A stretch of 64,000 nucleotides of DNA from Dactylosporangium sp. AC04546 (GCF_022095675.1 NZ_JAHYSG010000013.1:62001-126000), one strand, 5' to 3'. Positions 1 through 9,385 are shown, numbered from the stretch's first letter. Notes: generated by a model not told the origin, from the letters alone. Numbers and translations: made by a program.

Positions 1-591
1 GTCGACCCGAACCCGCTGACGGAGGCGGAGGTCTTCCCGAGCAACAACATCGTCGCGGTTCCGAACGAGCCCCCGTACCTGATCCTCTCCACGAAGGCGT
101 CCCCCGACTGCAAAACGGCGGCGACGGACGACCTCGCGGCGTTGCTGATGAACGCGGGCTGCAGCGAGGTGGTCCGCGCGACGATGAAGTCGCCGAACGA
201 GGAATACCTGATCACGGCCGGCCTGTTCAACCTGGACACGGAGGAGGCCGCGGCCAAGGCCTTCGACGCCGTGAAGCCCATCGTCGACGGCCAGAAGGGC
301 CGCTTCTCGGGCATGAGCGTGGGCGCCGGCACAGGCACGGACGCCCTGGTCCGCGCCCCGACCCAGCTGGGCTGGAACTTCAAGGGTCACTTCATCGCGT
401 ACTGCGTGATCGCCCGCGTGGACGGCAACGCGTTCGCCCCCGACGACCCGTACCCGAACCAGATCACGTTCGACATCGTCGAGACGTATCTGGAGAACGG
501 CATCATCGGCAACCGCGCGATCATCCAGCCGGAGGCCACCCCGGCGGCATCGCTACCGGCGTCCGGAGGCTCCCAACCCCCGCCCAGCTAA
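1..591 (+). CDS. Exported hypothetical protein, C-terminal part
   Basis: The reading frame is open from the first base and stops with TAA at 589-591, so the 196 visible residues are the C-terminal part of a longer protein. The segment is hydrophilic, has no membrane helix, contains three or four scattered Cys, and ends in a Pro/Ser-rich tail. This composition fits the extracytoplasmic domain of a membrane-anchored or secreted protein, but the N-terminus is outside the window. I do not recognise the family. An internal ATG at 142 is not needed as a start because the upstream codons have the same high-GC third-position pattern. It lies tail-to-tail with truA. Confidence 0.7.
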   Translation, partial: VDPNPLTEAEVFPSNNIVAVPNEPPYLILSTKASPDCKTAATDDLAALLMNAGCSEVVRATMKSPNEEYLITAGLFNLDTEEAAAKAFDAVKPIVDGQKGRFSGMSVGAGTGTDALVRAPTQLGWNFKGHFIAYCVIARVDGNAFAPDDPYPNQITFDIVETYLENGIIGNRAIIQPEATPAASLPASGGSQPPPS

Positions 592-974
592 CGCCGCCTC
601 GCACCCGTCCCATGATCAAGGGAAACTCCTGGCTGTCATAGCGACCAGAAGTTTCCCTTGATCATGGTGCCCAGGGGCGCCCCGGCTCACCACTGTCAAC
701 CGACGCGGTAGCGAAGGCGGCGGGACACCTCACCAGCCGGCTCGCCTTGGGGCGCTACGCAGCGCCAGGCAGGCGCTTCACGGCGGGCACCCGCAGAGGA
801 CCCGCACGGCGTCATTCGGGCGCCGACGGCCGCGTGACGACGTCTTGCCGCGCGGCCCATTCAGGCACCCTCGGCCGGGCGAGACGCTTCAAGGGCTCGC
901 GGCCCCGCGCGGCGACGTCGAGTCGCAGAGCCGGCCGAGCGCCTCGCGGTGGAGGTCAGCCCGCCCAGAAGGCG
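592..974. other. Convergent intergenic region
   Basis: This 383-nt gap separates two convergent genes, the exported hypothetical and truA. Apart from the long hairpin at 611-666 I see no credible gene. The open frames here have arginine-rich random composition and no homology I recognise. Confidence 0.6.
611..666. repeat. Long near-perfect intergenic palindrome
   Basis: Two 22-bp arms (611-632 and 645-666) are reverse complements with one mismatch and a 12-nt loop. Both outer ends carry CATGATCAAGGGAAACT. It sits between convergent genes, where a bidirectional terminator would be expected, but it lacks a T-tract and the arms are far less GC-rich than the surroundings. TGATCA-ended palindromes of this kind are, as I recall, scattered in Micromonosporaceae intergenic DNA. 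That recollection needs a genome count. Confidence 0.7.
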
Positions 975-1790
975 TCAGGCCGGCACGTCACGCCGCCGCC
1001 GGGTGAGCTCGGCACGCTCGCGGAGGGCAGCCACATCGGCCGGGTACACCACCTCGACCAGCGTCAGCCCGTGCGCCGGCACCACACCCACCTCGTCGGC
1101 CCGCACGGAACGGCCCAGCAGCCCCGCCGGCCACGACGGCGACCGCCGCCCGTCCCCCACCGGCAGCTGCGCCCCGACCAGGCTGCGCACCATCGACCAG
1201 CAGAACGCGTCCGCCTGCACCGTGGCGACCAGGATGCCGTCCGGGTCGCGCCGCCACGACAGCTGGCTCACCGCACGGATCGTGGACGCGTGCTCCTTGC
1301 GGCGGCAGAAGGCGGCGAAGTCGTGCTCGCCCACCAGGCCCGCGGCAGCGGCGTTCAGCAGCGTCAGGTCCAGGGGGCGGGGCCAGGCCAGGGTGTCGCG
1401 GCGGCGGAGCGGGGCCGCGCCGTGCGGGGCGTCCGTCACGCGGTACTCGTAGCGGCGCGACAGGGCCGAGAAGCGGGCGTCGAACTCCGGGGGTGCCTCC
1501 GTCGCGGCCAGGACGCGGACGTCGAGCGGGAGGAGGCCGGCCAGGCGGCGGACCAGGGAGTCGCCGAGGGCGGCCCAGCGCTCCTCGGGGACGTCGATGT
1601 GGCAGACCTGGCCCGTCGCGTGCACACCCGCGTCGGTGCGGCCGGCGACTGTCAGACCCTCGACCGCGCCGAACAGGCGCTCCAGGACGGCCAGCAGCTC
1701 ACCGGCCACGGTGCGGCGTCCGGGTTGGACGGCCCACCCTGAGAAGTCCGTGCCGTCATAGGCCACGTCGACGCGGATTCGTTTGCTCAT
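975..1790 (-). CDS. truA: tRNA pseudouridine(38-40) synthase TruA
   Basis: Isomerises uridines 38-40 in the anticodon arm of tRNAs to pseudouridine in the cytoplasm. The protein has 271 residues, normal for the family. The catalytic aspartate is D53 in GRTDAGVHA, and the C-terminal conserved segment FCWSMVRSLVG is present. An ATG 33 nt further upstream is in frame, but the start at 1790 (MSKRIRVDVAYDG) is chosen because it lies about 8 nt behind a strong GGAGGG and matches family N-termini. It is the last gene after rplQ, separated by a stem-loop at 1812-1849, so it may be expressed by read-through of the alpha operon. Confidence 0.96.
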   Translation of the reverse strand: MSKRIRVDVAYDGTDFSGWAVQPGRRTVAGELLAVLERLFGAVEGLTVAGRTDAGVHATGQVCHIDVPEERWAALGDSLVRRLAGLLPLDVRVLAATEAPPEFDARFSALSRRYEYRVTDAPHGAAPLRRRDTLAWPRPLDLTLLNAAAAGLVGEHDFAAFCRRKEHASTIRAVSQLSWRRDPDGILVATVQADAFCWSMVRSLVGAQLPVGDGRRSPSWPAGLLGRSVRADEVGVVPAHGLTLVEVVYPADVAALRERAELTRRRRDVPA

Positions 1791-1811
1791 CAACGTACAC
1801 CCTCCAACCAA

Positions 1812-1849
1812 ACGGCCCGACACTCCCGTTACGGAGAGTGCCGGGCCGT
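1812..1849 (-). terminator. Stem-loop between rplQ and truA
   Basis: An ACGGCCCG...CGGGCCGT hairpin with about 15 paired positions and a small bulge lies just downstream of rplQ and just before the truA ribosome binding site. There is no strong T-tract on the minus strand (only TTTGG). It is probably a partial terminator or attenuator that lowers truA expression relative to the ribosomal genes. Confidence 0.6.
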
Positions 1850-1867
1850 CCGAGACAGGGCCCTGAA

Positions 1868-2395
1868 TCAGGCCTTGGCCTCGTCGTCCTTCGAGTCGTC
1901 GTCGGAGGACGAGGCGGCGGGAGCCGAAGACGAGGACGACGGCGTCTCGTCCTCGTCGCCGGCCAGGACCGCGATCGAGTCGGCCTTGGCGGCCTTGCGA
2001 GCGGCGGCCTTGCGCGGCGTCTGCGTCGCGACGACCTCCAGCTCCTCAACCAGCTCGATGATCGCCATGGGGGCGGCGTCGCCCTTGCGCGGGCCGGTCT
2101 TCACGATCCGGGTGTAGCCACCCTGACGGTTGCTGAAGCGCGGCGCGATCTGGTCGAACAGCGTGTACACCACGTCCTTGTCCCGCACCACGGAGAGCGC
2201 TTGACGGCGCGCGTGCAGATCGCCGCGCTTGGCCTTGGTGATGAGCTGCTCGGCGAGCGGGCGCAGCCGCTTGGCCTTCGTCTCGGTGGTCTTGATGCGA
2301 CCGTGCTTGAACAGCGAGGTGGCGAGGTTCGCCAGCATCAGCCGCTCATGCGCGGGGCTACCGCCGAGGCGGGGACCTCTGGTGGGCGTGGGCAT
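1868..2395 (-). CDS. rplQ: 50S ribosomal protein L17
   Basis: L17 binds 23S rRNA near the peptide exit tunnel. Residues 1-120 match the compact family core ([20 protein letters not shown] at the start). Residues from about 125 to 175 form an Ala/Lys stretch followed by a Ser/Asp/Glu-rich acidic tail, an extension often seen in actinobacterial L17 and probably disordered. It starts with ATG and lies 30 nt after rpoA, as usual in the alpha operon. Confidence 0.97.
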   Translation of the reverse strand: MPTPTRGPRLGGSPAHERLMLANLATSLFKHGRIKTTETKAKRLRPLAEQLITKAKRGDLHARRQALSVVRDKDVVYTLFDQIAPRFSNRQGGYTRIVKTGPRKGDAAPMAIIELVEELEVVATQTPRKAAARKAAKADSIAVLAGDEDETPSSSSSAPAASSSDDDSKDDEAKA

Positions 2396-2425
2396 GGTTG
2401 GGACTCCTCTAGTACAACAGCTCGC

Positions 2426-3448
2426 TCAGAGCTGTTCGGTCTCGCGGTAGTCGTCGGTGTCGTAGTCCACGTCGCCGAACGCGTCCACGACGTGTGCCGG
2501 GTCGAACGTCGGGGCGGAGTCCTTCAGACCCAGACCCATCCCGGCGAGCTTCATCTTGACCTCGTCGATCGACTTCTGACCGAAATTCCGTATGTCGAGG
2601 AGGTCGGCCTCCGTGCGGCTGATCAGCTCGCCGACGGAGTTGATGCCCTCGCGCTTGAGGCAGTTGTACGAGCGGACGGTGAGGTCCAGCTCCTCGATCG
2701 GCAGCGCCAGGTCGGCCGCGAGCTGCGCGTCCTGCGGCGACGGGCCGATGTCGATGCCTTCGGCGGTCTCGTCGAGCTCGCGCGCCAGGCCGAACAGCTC
2801 CACCAGCGTCGAGCCGGCCGAGGCCAGCGCGGTGCGCGGGGTCAGCGACGCCTTGGTCTCGACGTCGATGATGAGCCGGTCGAAGTCGGTGCGCTGCTCG
2901 ACGCGGGTCGCCTCGACGCGGTACGTGACCTTCAGCACCGGGGAGTAGATCGAGTCGACCGGGATGCGGCCGATCTCCTGGCCCTGCTGCTTGTTCTGGT
3001 TGGCGGTCACGTAGCCCCGCCCACGCTCGACGGTCAGCTCCATGTCGAGCCGGCCCTTGCCGTTGAGGGTGGCCAGCTTGAGGTCGGGGTTGTGCACGGA
3101 GACGCCGGCCGGGGGCTGGATGTCGCCCGCCGTGACGTCGCCGGGGCCCTGCTTGCGCAGGTACATCGAGACCGGCTCGTCGTGCTCGGAGCTGACGCAC
3201 AGCTCCTTGATGTTCATGACGAGCTCGACCACGTCCTCCTTGACGCCGGGGATCGTGGTGAACTCGTGCAGCACGCCGTCGATCTTGATGCTGGTGACCG
3301 CCGCACCCGGGATGGAGCTCAGCAGGGTGCGCCGCAGCGAGTTGCCGAGCGTGTAGCCGAAGCCCGGCTCGAGCGGCTCGATGGTGAACTTGGACCGGAC
3401 CTCGCTGATGGACTCTTCGGCGAGACTCGGACGCTGGGAGATGAGCAC
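2426..3448 (-). CDS. rpoA: RNA polymerase alpha subunit
   Basis: The alpha subunit dimerises to start RNA polymerase assembly, and its C-terminal domain contacts UP elements and activators. At 340 residues it is full length. The N-terminal assembly domain ([20 protein letters not shown] near residue 30) is followed by a linker and a C-terminal domain with helix-hairpin-helix motifs ([33 protein letters not shown]). It ends in an acidic tail ([15 protein letters not shown]). The start is GTG at 3448, preceded by GGAGG. It lies between rpsD and rplQ. Confidence 0.98.
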   Translation of the reverse strand: MLISQRPSLAEESISEVRSKFTIEPLEPGFGYTLGNSLRRTLLSSIPGAAVTSIKIDGVLHEFTTIPGVKEDVVELVMNIKELCVSSEHDEPVSMYLRKQGPGDVTAGDIQPPAGVSVHNPDLKLATLNGKGRLDMELTVERGRGYVTANQNKQQGQEIGRIPVDSIYSPVLKVTYRVEATRVEQRTDFDRLIIDVETKASLTPRTALASAGSTLVELFGLARELDETAEGIDIGPSPQDAQLAADLALPIEELDLTVRSYNCLKREGINSVGELISRTEADLLDIRNFGQKSIDEVKMKLAGMGLGLKDSAPTFDPAHVVDAFGDVDYDTDDYRETEQL

Positions 3449-3496
3449 TTTCGTTTCCTCCGATTCGTTGCGCGCCCGCTATATGACGCGCTCCGA

Positions 3497-3522
3497 AGGC
3501 GGGGCCGGGAGCGGCCCCGCCT
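3497..3522 (-). terminator. Stem-loop between rpsD and rpoA
   Basis: A perfect 10-bp GC stem (AGGCGGGGCC / GGCCCCGCCT) with a 6-nt loop fills the 81-nt rpsD-rpoA gap. There is no T-tract, so it is more likely an mRNA stability or attenuation element than a full stop, since rpoA must be expressed with the operon. Confidence 0.5.
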
Positions 3523-3529
3523 GCACTGC

Positions 3530-4156
3530 TTACTTGCTGTAGAGCTCGACGATGAGCTGCTCCTGGACCTGGGTGTCGATGACCTGCCGCGCGGGCAGGC
3601 TGTGCACCAGGACCTTGAACTCGCTCGGGATGAACTCCAGCCACGCCGGGACGGTCTTGCTGCCCGCGAGGCCCTGGGCGATCTGGAACGGCGTCAGCTC
3701 ACGCGACTTCTCGCGGACCTGCACGATGTCGTGCTCACGCACGCGGTACGACGGGATGTCGACCTTCTTGCCGTTGACCTGGATGTGCCCGTGGCTGACC
3801 AGCTGACGGGCGGCGTCGCGCGAGGTGGCGAGGCCAGCCCGGTAGATCACGTTGTCGAGGCGCGACTCGAGGATCCTCAGCAGCTCCTCACCGGTCTTGC
3901 CCGGCTTGGCCACGGCCTCGTCGAAGTAGCCCTCGAACTGCCGCTCCAGCACGCCGTAGATGCGGCGGGCCTTCTGCTTCTCGCGCAGCTGCAGGAGGTA
4001 CTCGGTCTCCTTCGGCCGGCCGCGGCCGTGCTGGCCGGGCGGGAAGGGACGCGACTCGAACGGGCACTTCGGCCCGTCGCACTTGCTGCCCTTGAGGAAC
4101 AGCTTCATCTTCTCGCGCCGGCAGCGACGGCAGTCGGCACCTGTGTAACGAGCCAT
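3530..4156 (-). CDS. rpsD: 30S ribosomal protein S4 (zinc-binding form)
   Basis: S4 is a primary 16S rRNA binding protein that nucleates 30S assembly and is, in many bacteria, the translational repressor of the alpha operon. At 208 residues it is full length. Cys9, Cys12, Cys26 and Cys31 form the zinc knuckle of the C+ type. The S4 RNA-binding fold is seen at about residues 96-160 (SRLDNVIYRAGLATSRDAAR, QLVSHGHIQVNGKKVDIPSY). The start is ATG at 4156, 16 nt behind the rpsK stop. Confidence 0.98.
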   Translation of the reverse strand: MARYTGADCRRCRREKMKLFLKGSKCDGPKCPFESRPFPPGQHGRGRPKETEYLLQLREKQKARRIYGVLERQFEGYFDEAVAKPGKTGEELLRILESRLDNVIYRAGLATSRDAARQLVSHGHIQVNGKKVDIPSYRVREHDIVQVREKSRELTPFQIAQGLAGSKTVPAWLEFIPSEFKVLVHSLPARQVIDTQVQEQLIVELYSK

Positions 4157-4172
4157 GTGTCAGTCTCTTCCC

Positions 4173-4583
4173 TTAGACCCGGCGGCGCTTCGGCGGACGG
4201 CAACCGTTGTGCGGCTGCGGCGTGACGTCGGAGATCTGCCCGACCTCCAGGCCGACGGCCTGCAGCGAGCGGATCGCGGTCTCACGGCCGGAGCCGGGAC
4301 CCTTGACGAACACGTCGACCTTGCGCATGCCGTGCTCCATCGCGCGACGGGCGGCCGCCTCGGCGGCCAGCTGCGCGGCGAACGGGGTCGACTTGCGCGA
4401 GCCCTTGAAGCCCACCTGCCCGGCGGACGCCCAGGAGATCACGGCGCCGGTCGGGTCGGTGATCGACACGATGGTGTTGTTGAACGTGCTCTTGATGTGC
4501 GCCTGCCCGTGGGCGACGTTCTTGCGTTCCTTGCGCCGGACCTTCTTGACAGCGGTCGCGCCGGCGCGAGCCTTCGGCGGCAT
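4173..4583 (-). CDS. rpsK: 30S ribosomal protein S11
   Basis: S11 is a platform protein of the 30S subunit near the mRNA exit and the E site. It has 136 residues with a basic N-terminus, the core motif [19 protein letters not shown] and the typical C-terminus [16 protein letters not shown]. It lies between rpsM and rpsD in the alpha operon. Confidence 0.98.
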   Translation of the reverse strand: MPPKARAGATAVKKVRRKERKNVAHGQAHIKSTFNNTIVSITDPTGAVISWASAGQVGFKGSRKSTPFAAQLAAEAAARRAMEHGMRKVDVFVKGPGSGRETAIRSLQAVGLEVGQISDVTPQPHNGCRPPKRRRV

Positions 4584-4627
4584 TCTCTATGCGCTCCTAG
4601 TTACGTTTGCGGATCTCGGACCGGCTA

Positions 4628-5008
4628 CTACTTCTTGCCCGGCTTCTTCTTGCCGGCGACCGTGCGCTTCGGACCCTTGCGGGTGCGCGCGTTGGTCCGG
4701 GTGCGCTGACCGCGCACCGGCAGGCCCTTGCGGTGCCGGATGCCCTCGTAGCAGCCGATCTCGACCTTGCGGCGGATGTCCGCGGCGACCTCGCGGCGCA
4801 GGTCACCTTCAACCTTGTAGTTGGCCTCGATGTAGTCGCGCAGCTGCACGATCTCTTCATCGGTCAGGTCACGAGCCCGCTTGTTCGGGTCGATGCCGGT
4901 AGCGGCCAGAGTCTCGACGGACCGGGTGCGTCCGATGCCGTAGATGTAGGTGAGTGCGATCTCGGTGCGCTTCTCGCGCGGGAGATCGACACCAACGAGA
5001 CGTGCCAT
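4628..5008 (-). CDS. rpsM: 30S ribosomal protein S13
   Basis: S13 is the 30S head protein that forms intersubunit bridges and contacts P-site tRNA through its basic tail. It has 126 residues, starts [14 protein letters not shown], has the helix-turn segment [12 protein letters not shown] and the conserved [20 protein letters not shown]. The C-terminal tail is Lys/Gly-rich. It starts with ATG behind an AGGAGT-like ribosome binding site. Confidence 0.98.
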   Translation of the reverse strand: MARLVGVDLPREKRTEIALTYIYGIGRTRSVETLAATGIDPNKRARDLTDEEIVQLRDYIEANYKVEGDLRREVAADIRRKVEIGCYEGIRHRKGLPVRGQRTRTNARTRKGPKRTVAGKKKPGKK

Positions 5009-5172
5009 AGGTGGGCTGACTCCTCAGATGTGCGGAGGTCTGTGCCCGATCCGCCCCCGTCTGCCCACAGACGGGCCCCGGCCTCCGACCGGGGGTGTGT
5101 CCACGCGCGCCGCTGTTCGCGGCGACCCGTGGCTGGAACGGGCTGTAACAAAAACCTGCGGGTGCCGGGGAC
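5009..5172 (-). promoter_or_regulatory. Structured leader between rpmJ and rpsM
   Basis: The 164-nt interval is rich in stem-loops. The clearest is CCCGTCTG/CAGACGGG at 5056-5075 with a 4-nt loop. At 5082-5102, read on the minus strand, a GGACACACCCCCGGTCGG segment resembles the GACACGCCC-hairpin element found before rpsL and rpsJ. In other bacteria S4 regulates this operon through a leader before rpsM. Whether that applies here cannot be seen from the sequence. Confidence 0.45.
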
Positions 5173-5289
5173 TCAGCCCTGGCGCTGCTTGTGGCGCGGG
5201 TCAGTGCTGCAGATGACCATGACCCGGCCATGCCGCCGGATGACCCGGCAGTTGTTGCAGATCCGCTTGACGCTCGGCTTGACCTTCAC
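5173..5289 (-). CDS. rpmJ: 50S ribosomal protein L36 (zinc-binding form)
   Basis: This short gene encodes 38 residues from GTG at 5289 to TGA at 5173: [20 protein letters not shown] and on to [12 protein letters not shown]. Cys11, Cys14, Cys27 and His33 are the zinc ligands of the C+ L36 type. It is one residue longer than the common 37-residue form because of the STD insertion before PRHKQRQG. It lies between infA and rpsM, its normal place. The GTG is the only start compatible with the family N-terminus. A clear Shine-Dalgarno is not visible (GAGAG about 14 nt upstream). Confidence 0.95.
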   Translation of the reverse strand: MKVKPSVKRICNNCRVIRRHGRVMVICSTDPRHKQRQG

Positions 5290-5360
5290 GGTGTGCCTAA
5301 CTCTCGCTGCGCGCCCACGTTGGAGCCGCAGGCCCGACCGTTACCTGGAACCGAACCCGA

Positions 5361-5582
5361 CTACTTGTAGCGGTAGACGATGCGCCCGCGAGTGAGGTCG
5401 TAGGGCGAAAGCTCCACGACAACACGGTCTTCGGGCAGGATGCGGATGTAGTGCTGCCGCATCTTGCCGCTGATGTGCGCCAAGACCTTGTGGCCATTGG
5501 CGAGCTCAACCCGGAACATCGCATTCGGGAGTGGCTCGATCACTCGGCCCTCGATCTCGATGGCCCCGTCTTTCTTCGGCAT
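5361..5582 (-). CDS. infA: Translation initiation factor IF-1
   Basis: IF-1 is a 73-residue S1/OB-fold protein that binds the 30S A site and assists IF-2 and IF-3 during initiation. The sequence [20 protein letters not shown] through [15 protein letters not shown] matches the family along its whole length. The start is ATG at 5582 with AGGA close upstream. It is the first gene of the block infA-rpmJ-rpsM-rpsK-rpsD-rpoA-rplQ and has its own promoter candidate at 5741-5769. Confidence 0.97.
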   Translation of the reverse strand: MPKKDGAIEIEGRVIEPLPNAMFRVELANGHKVLAHISGKMRQHYIRILPEDRVVVELSPYDLTRGRIVYRYK

Positions 5583-5740
5583 GTCCTCCGCTACCTGACA
5601 TCGGGTCTGGTGGGCGACGCTTGCATCCGTTTCACGAGGTCACCGACGTGTGCCGGGGATCTCGAGCCAGCCGCGGCTCCGAACATGCCACTAGAAGCGC
5701 GTGGAGGCATGCCGGAGTGGACGCTTTGCGCCAATGCGCA

Positions 5741-5769
5741 AGTCTACGCACGAAAGCGCGTGGGACCAA
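5741..5769 (-). promoter_or_regulatory. Candidate promoter for the infA block
   Basis: Read on the minus strand, TTGGTC (5764-5769), a 17-nt spacer and TAGACT (5741-5746) form a good sigma-70-like promoter about 160 nt before infA. It sits directly behind the stop codon of the DUF1707 gene. A TTGCGC...GCGCAA stem-loop follows near the expected start of transcription. Confidence 0.55.
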
Positions 5770-5776
5770 ATCGGGG

Positions 5777-6271
5777 TCAGCTGTCGCGGTACCGCTTCTG
5801 CTGGCGCGGCGGCTCGTTGCCGAGCACCTTCATGCTGAACGTGGTCGCGAGCAGCACCGCACCCCACGGACCGGCCACCCACATGGGCCAGAAATAGACG
5901 GGCTCACCGTTGGAGATGCTGACCAGGATCCAGATCACGATGTTGACCGAGACCGCGACCAGCCAGGCGCTCCACACGCCGATCAGCCACCGGGGGTTGC
6001 GCGACTCGTCGCGCTCGTCGTCGTCGGACGACGACGATGCCGCCGGGGTGGAGGAGCGCGCCAGCTGGGACTCCGCCTGCGGGTGGAAGCCCGGGAGGTC
6101 CTTGAGGATCTTGTCCAGGTCGCCGTACGTCCGGGCGCCGTAGGCGTCTTTGAGCCGGTCGTCGTACTCGCCCAGGGACAGCCGGCCCTCGTCGAGCGCC
6201 GCCTTCAGACGCTCCGCCACGAACTGCCGGTCGACGTCGGCCGCACGCAGGTCTTCCCGCCGGTCTGCCAC
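5777..6271 (-). CDS. DUF1707 protein with two C-terminal membrane helices
   Basis: The 164-residue protein starts with the DUF1707 pattern (VADRREDLRAADVDRQFVAE, then LKAALDEGRLSLGEYDDRL and YGDLDKILKDLPG), a short actinobacterial domain of unknown function. An acidic Ser/Asp linker follows (about residues 75-95), then two hydrophobic helices (LIGVWSAWLVAVSVNIVIWI and the segment after YFWPMWVAG). The GTG at 6271 is chosen because it is at the exact DUF1707 N-terminus and follows GGGGGAG. It lies between map and infA, the usual neighbours of the spc and alpha blocks, so it seems an insertion into that order. Confidence 0.85.
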   Translation of the reverse strand: MADRREDLRAADVDRQFVAERLKAALDEGRLSLGEYDDRLKDAYGARTYGDLDKILKDLPGFHPQAESQLARSSTPAASSSSDDDERDESRNPRWLIGVWSAWLVAVSVNIVIWILVSISNGEPVYFWPMWVAGPWGAVLLATTFSMKVLGNEPPRQQKRYRDS

Positions 6272-6345
6272 TGCTCCCCCTTCACCCCAGTTCGGGTGCA
6301 GACAGCATCCCATCCACCGGGTCAGCGTTCCACCCCGGACTGGCC

Positions 6346-7194
6346 CTAGGTGGTACCGCTGACCGCCGGCTCCCGCGCCGTCACGAGGTCGCCCAGGCGG
6401 GAACGGCCGCCGTCCTCGGCGGTGAGCACCCACACACCGTCGTCGCAGATGGCCATCGTGTGCTCGACGTGCGCCGCGACGGAGCCGTCGACCGTGACCA
6501 CGGTCCAGCCGTCGTCGAGCTCGGCGACCTTCGGCCGGCCCCGTGTGATCATCGGCTCGATCGCGAGCGCCATGCCGGGCCGCAGCATCGGGCCCTTGCC
6601 GGGGCGACCCTTGTTCTCGACGAAGGGGTCCTGGTGCATGGCACTGCCGATGCCGTGCCCGCCGTAGCCCTCGACGATGCCGTACCGCCCGGCCTTGCGG
6701 ATCGACGACTGGATCGCGTACGAGATGTCGGTGAGCCGGCCCTTGCCGGAGCGGGCGCCACGGGCCGCCGCCGCGATGCCCGACCACATGGCGTCCTCGG
6801 CGACGCGGATCAGCCGGCGCTGGTCGGCGTGGATCTCGCCGACCCCGATGGTGATCGCGGCGTCGCCGTGCCAGCCGTCGAGCTCGGCGCCGCAGTCGAT
6901 GGAGATCAGGTCGCCCTCGCGGAGCACCTGCCGCGGGCTGGGGATGGCGTGCACGACCTGGTCGTTGACGGAGGAGCAGATCGACGCCGGGTAGCCGTGG
7001 TACCCCTGGAAGGAGGGAATGGCGCCGGCGGACCGGATCGTCTCCTCGGCGATGCGGTCGAGGTCGGCGGTGGATACTCCGGGCGCGACCGCGGCCCGCA
7101 TCCGGGCCAGGGCGTCCGCGACGACGAGCCCGGCGCGGCGCATCTGGCCGATCTGTTCCGGGGTCTTGAGCTCGATCTCGACCTGCTGGGCCAT
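6346..7194 (-). CDS. map: Methionine aminopeptidase, type I
   Basis: Removes the N-terminal Met from nascent proteins using two divalent metal ions. At 282 residues it is of normal length for an actinobacterial type I enzyme. The metal ligands D100, D111, H180, E213 and E244 are all present, as is His82 in the active-site loop (NDQVVHA). The start is ATG at 7194, 9 nt after the adk stop, in the classical secY-adk-map order. Confidence 0.97.
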   Translation of the reverse strand: MAQQVEIELKTPEQIGQMRRAGLVVADALARMRAAVAPGVSTADLDRIAEETIRSAGAIPSFQGYHGYPASICSSVNDQVVHAIPSPRQVLREGDLISIDCGAELDGWHGDAAITIGVGEIHADQRRLIRVAEDAMWSGIAAAARGARSGKGRLTDISYAIQSSIRKAGRYGIVEGYGGHGIGSAMHQDPFVENKGRPGKGPMLRPGMALAIEPMITRGRPKVAELDDGWTVVTVDGSVAAHVEHTMAICDDGVWVLTAEDGGRSRLGDLVTAREPAVSGTT

Positions 7195-7203
7195 GTGGAG
7201 CTT

Positions 7204-7857
7204 TCAGCCGCCGTACGAACGGAGGGCGTCGATCGCGCGGACCGTGACGTCCTCGACGGGCCCGGTGGCGTCGATGCCGACGAGCTTGCCCTGCGCGCCG
7301 AAGTAGTCGACCAGGGGCGAGGTGTCCCGCGCGTACACCTTCAGGCGCTCGGCGATCGTCTCGGCCTTGTCGTCGTCGCGCTGGAACAGCTCCCCGCCGC
7401 AGCGGTCGCACACCCCTTCGTGGGTGGGTGCGTCGAACTCGACGTGCCAGATCTTGCCGCAGCCGCGGCAGGTCCGGCGGCCGGAGAGCCGCCGGATGAC
7501 CTCTTCGTTCTCCACGACGAGCTCGAGCACGATGTCGAGCCCGGTGCCCAGGTCGGCGAGCAGCTTGTCGAGCGCGTTGGCCTGGGGGACGGTGCGCGGG
7601 AACCCGTCGAGCAGGAACCCGTCGGCCGCGTCCCCCTCGGCGAGGCGGTCGGACACCATGTTGATGGTGACCTCGTCCGGCACCAGCTGACCGGCGTCCA
7701 TGTACCGCTTCGCCTCCACGCCCAGCGGCGTGCCCTGCCCCACGTTGGCGCGGAAGATGTCGCCCGTGGAGATTTTGGGCACGGCGAGGTGCGCGGCGAT
7801 GAACTCGGCCTGGGTCCCCTTGCCCGCCCCGGGGGGACCTACCAGCACCAGCCTCAC
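7204..7857 (-). CDS. adk: Adenylate kinase with zinc-type lid
   Basis: Converts ATP and AMP to two ADP. The 217 residues include the P-loop GPPGAGKGT (7-15), the AMP-site motif FLLDGFPRT (81-89) and a long lid with Cys130, Cys133, Cys150 and Cys153, a structural zinc site. The start is GTG at 7857, sharing one base with the TAG stop of secY (TAGTG), which implies translational coupling. Confidence 0.97.
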   Translation of the reverse strand: MRLVLVGPPGAGKGTQAEFIAAHLAVPKISTGDIFRANVGQGTPLGVEAKRYMDAGQLVPDEVTINMVSDRLAEGDAADGFLLDGFPRTVPQANALDKLLADLGTGLDIVLELVVENEEVIRRLSGRRTCRGCGKIWHVEFDAPTHEGVCDRCGGELFQRDDDKAETIAERLKVYARDTSPLVDYFGAQGKLVGIDATGPVEDVTVRAIDALRSYGG

Positions 7858-9194
7858 TACCGGAGGAACCCTTCGTAGTTGCGCTGCATGAGCTGGCTCT
7901 CGATCTGCTTCACCGTCTCGAGGCCCACACCAACAATAATGAGCACCGCGGTGCCACCGAACGGGAAGTTCTGCAGAGCCTGTCCGCCACCCACGATACC
8001 GATGAGCAGGTTGGGCAGGATGGAGATGATGCCCAGGTAGAGCGCGCCGGGGAGCGTGATGCGGCTGAGGATGAAGTCAAGATACTCGGCCGTGGGCTTG
8101 CCGGGGCGGATACCGGGCACGAACCCGCCGTACTTCCGCATGTTGTCCGACACCTCGGTGGGGTTGAAGGTGATCGAGACGTAGAAGTACGTGAAGAAGA
8201 TGATCAGCAGGAAGTACAGGATGATGTGGGCCGGCTTGTCCTGGGCCACGATGTTCCGGTTGATCCACAGGATCGTGCTGTTCGTGGTGTCGGAGCCGGC
8301 GAACGAGGTCGCCAGCTGCGGCAGGTAGAGCAGCGACGAGGCGAAGATGACCGGGATGACACCCGCCTGGTTGACCTTCAGCGGGATGTAGGTCGAGGTC
8401 CCGCCGTACATCCGGCGGCCGATCATGCGCTTCGCGTACTGGACCGGGATGCGGCGCTGGGCCTGCTCCAGGAAGACGACGAACGCGATGACCACGACGG
8501 CCAGGCCGACGATGACGAAGAACGTGGTCTTGTTGTCCTGCCAGATCTGCAGGCCCTCGCTGGGGAGGCGGGCCGCGATCGAGGTGAAGATCAGGACGGA
8601 CATGCCGTTGCCGACGCCGCGGTCGGTGACGAGCTCGCCGAGCCACATGATCACGCCGGTGCCGGCGGTCATCGTGATGATCAGGACGGCGATCGTCAGC
8701 CAGTAGGGGAGCTTGCCGGTGTCCGGGATGATCGGGTACTGCGACTGGTCGCACGCGCCGCCGAAGAGCTGGCCGGACCGCGCCAGGGCGACGAACGCCG
8801 AGGCCTGCAGGATGCCGAGCCCGAGGGTCAGGTATCGCGTGTACTGCGTGATCTTCGCCTGGCCGGACTGGCCCTCCTTGCGGAGCTGCTCGAGGCGGGG
8901 GATCACGACCGTCAGCAGCTGCAGGATGATGCTGGCGGTGATGTAGGGCATGATGCCCAGCGCGAACACCGACAGCTGCAGCAACGCACCGCCGGAGAAC
9001 AGGTTCAACAAGGTGAAGACCTGGTTGTCCTGACCGTTCTCCAGGATGTTGAGGCACTTCTGCACGTTGCCGTACGACACGCCGGGGCTGGGCAGCGTAG
9101 CGCCGAGCCGGTAGATGGCGATCATGAACAACGTGAAGAAGATCTTCTTGCGCAGGTCAGGCGTTCGGAACGCACTGGCAAAGGCGGAGAGCAA
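7857..9194 (-). CDS. secY: Protein translocase channel subunit SecY
   Basis: Forms the protein-conducting channel of the Sec translocon in the cytoplasmic membrane with SecE and SecG. The protein has about 445 residues and ten predicted membrane helices, with the plug/TM1 region ([20 protein letters not shown]), the cytosolic loop [20 protein letters not shown] and the C-terminal [21 protein letters not shown] place the start at TTG 9194, six nt after AGGAGG, because this gives the actinobacterial N-terminus [13 protein letters not shown] 66 nt upstream is in frame but has no ribosome binding site. Confidence 0.95.
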   Translation of the reverse strand: MLSAFASAFRTPDLRKKIFFTLFMIAIYRLGATLPSPGVSYGNVQKCLNILENGQDNQVFTLLNLFSGGALLQLSVFALGIMPYITASIILQLLTVVIPRLEQLRKEGQSGQAKITQYTRYLTLGLGILQASAFVALARSGQLFGGACDQSQYPIIPDTGKLPYWLTIAVLIITMTAGTGVIMWLGELVTDRGVGNGMSVLIFTSIAARLPSEGLQIWQDNKTTFFVIVGLAVVVIAFVVFLEQAQRRIPVQYAKRMIGRRMYGGTSTYIPLKVNQAGVIPVIFASSLLYLPQLATSFAGSDTTNSTILWINRNIVAQDKPAHIILYFLLIIFFTYFYVSITFNPTEVSDNMRKYGGFVPGIRPGKPTAEYLDFILSRITLPGALYLGIISILPNLLIGIVGGGQALQNFPFGGTAVLIIVGVGLETVKQIESQLMQRNYEGFLR

Positions 9195-9346
9195 CGTGAT
9201 CCTCCTGCGCAAGGCGGCCGGATGGCCGACGAGGTGGGGTCTTGGTGGTGCTTGTGACACTGTCGAACGTATGAGTCGAACGTGTTTCTGCGCAACGGAC
9301 TCTAACAGGATGTTGGCAGCACATCACGCCCGGCTCAGAGGCACCG

Positions 9347-9377
9347 CGTGGCGCCCACCGGTCCGGTGGACGCCACG
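9347..9377 (-). terminator. Stem-loop between rplO and secY
   Basis: CGTGGCG(C)CCACCG and CGGTGG(A)CGCCACG pair over 14 positions with one mismatch and a tiny loop, directly after the rplO stop. There is no T-tract. The secY leader that follows is about 150 nt, so this may be an attenuator that separates secY-adk-map from the ribosomal genes. Confidence 0.5.
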
Positions 9378-9385
9378 ATAGCGCT

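Noticed and set aside
1493..4225. A 910-codon plus-strand frame across truA, rplQ, rpoA and rpsD
   Set aside because: It runs antisense through four certain genes and has no ribosome binding site or homology.
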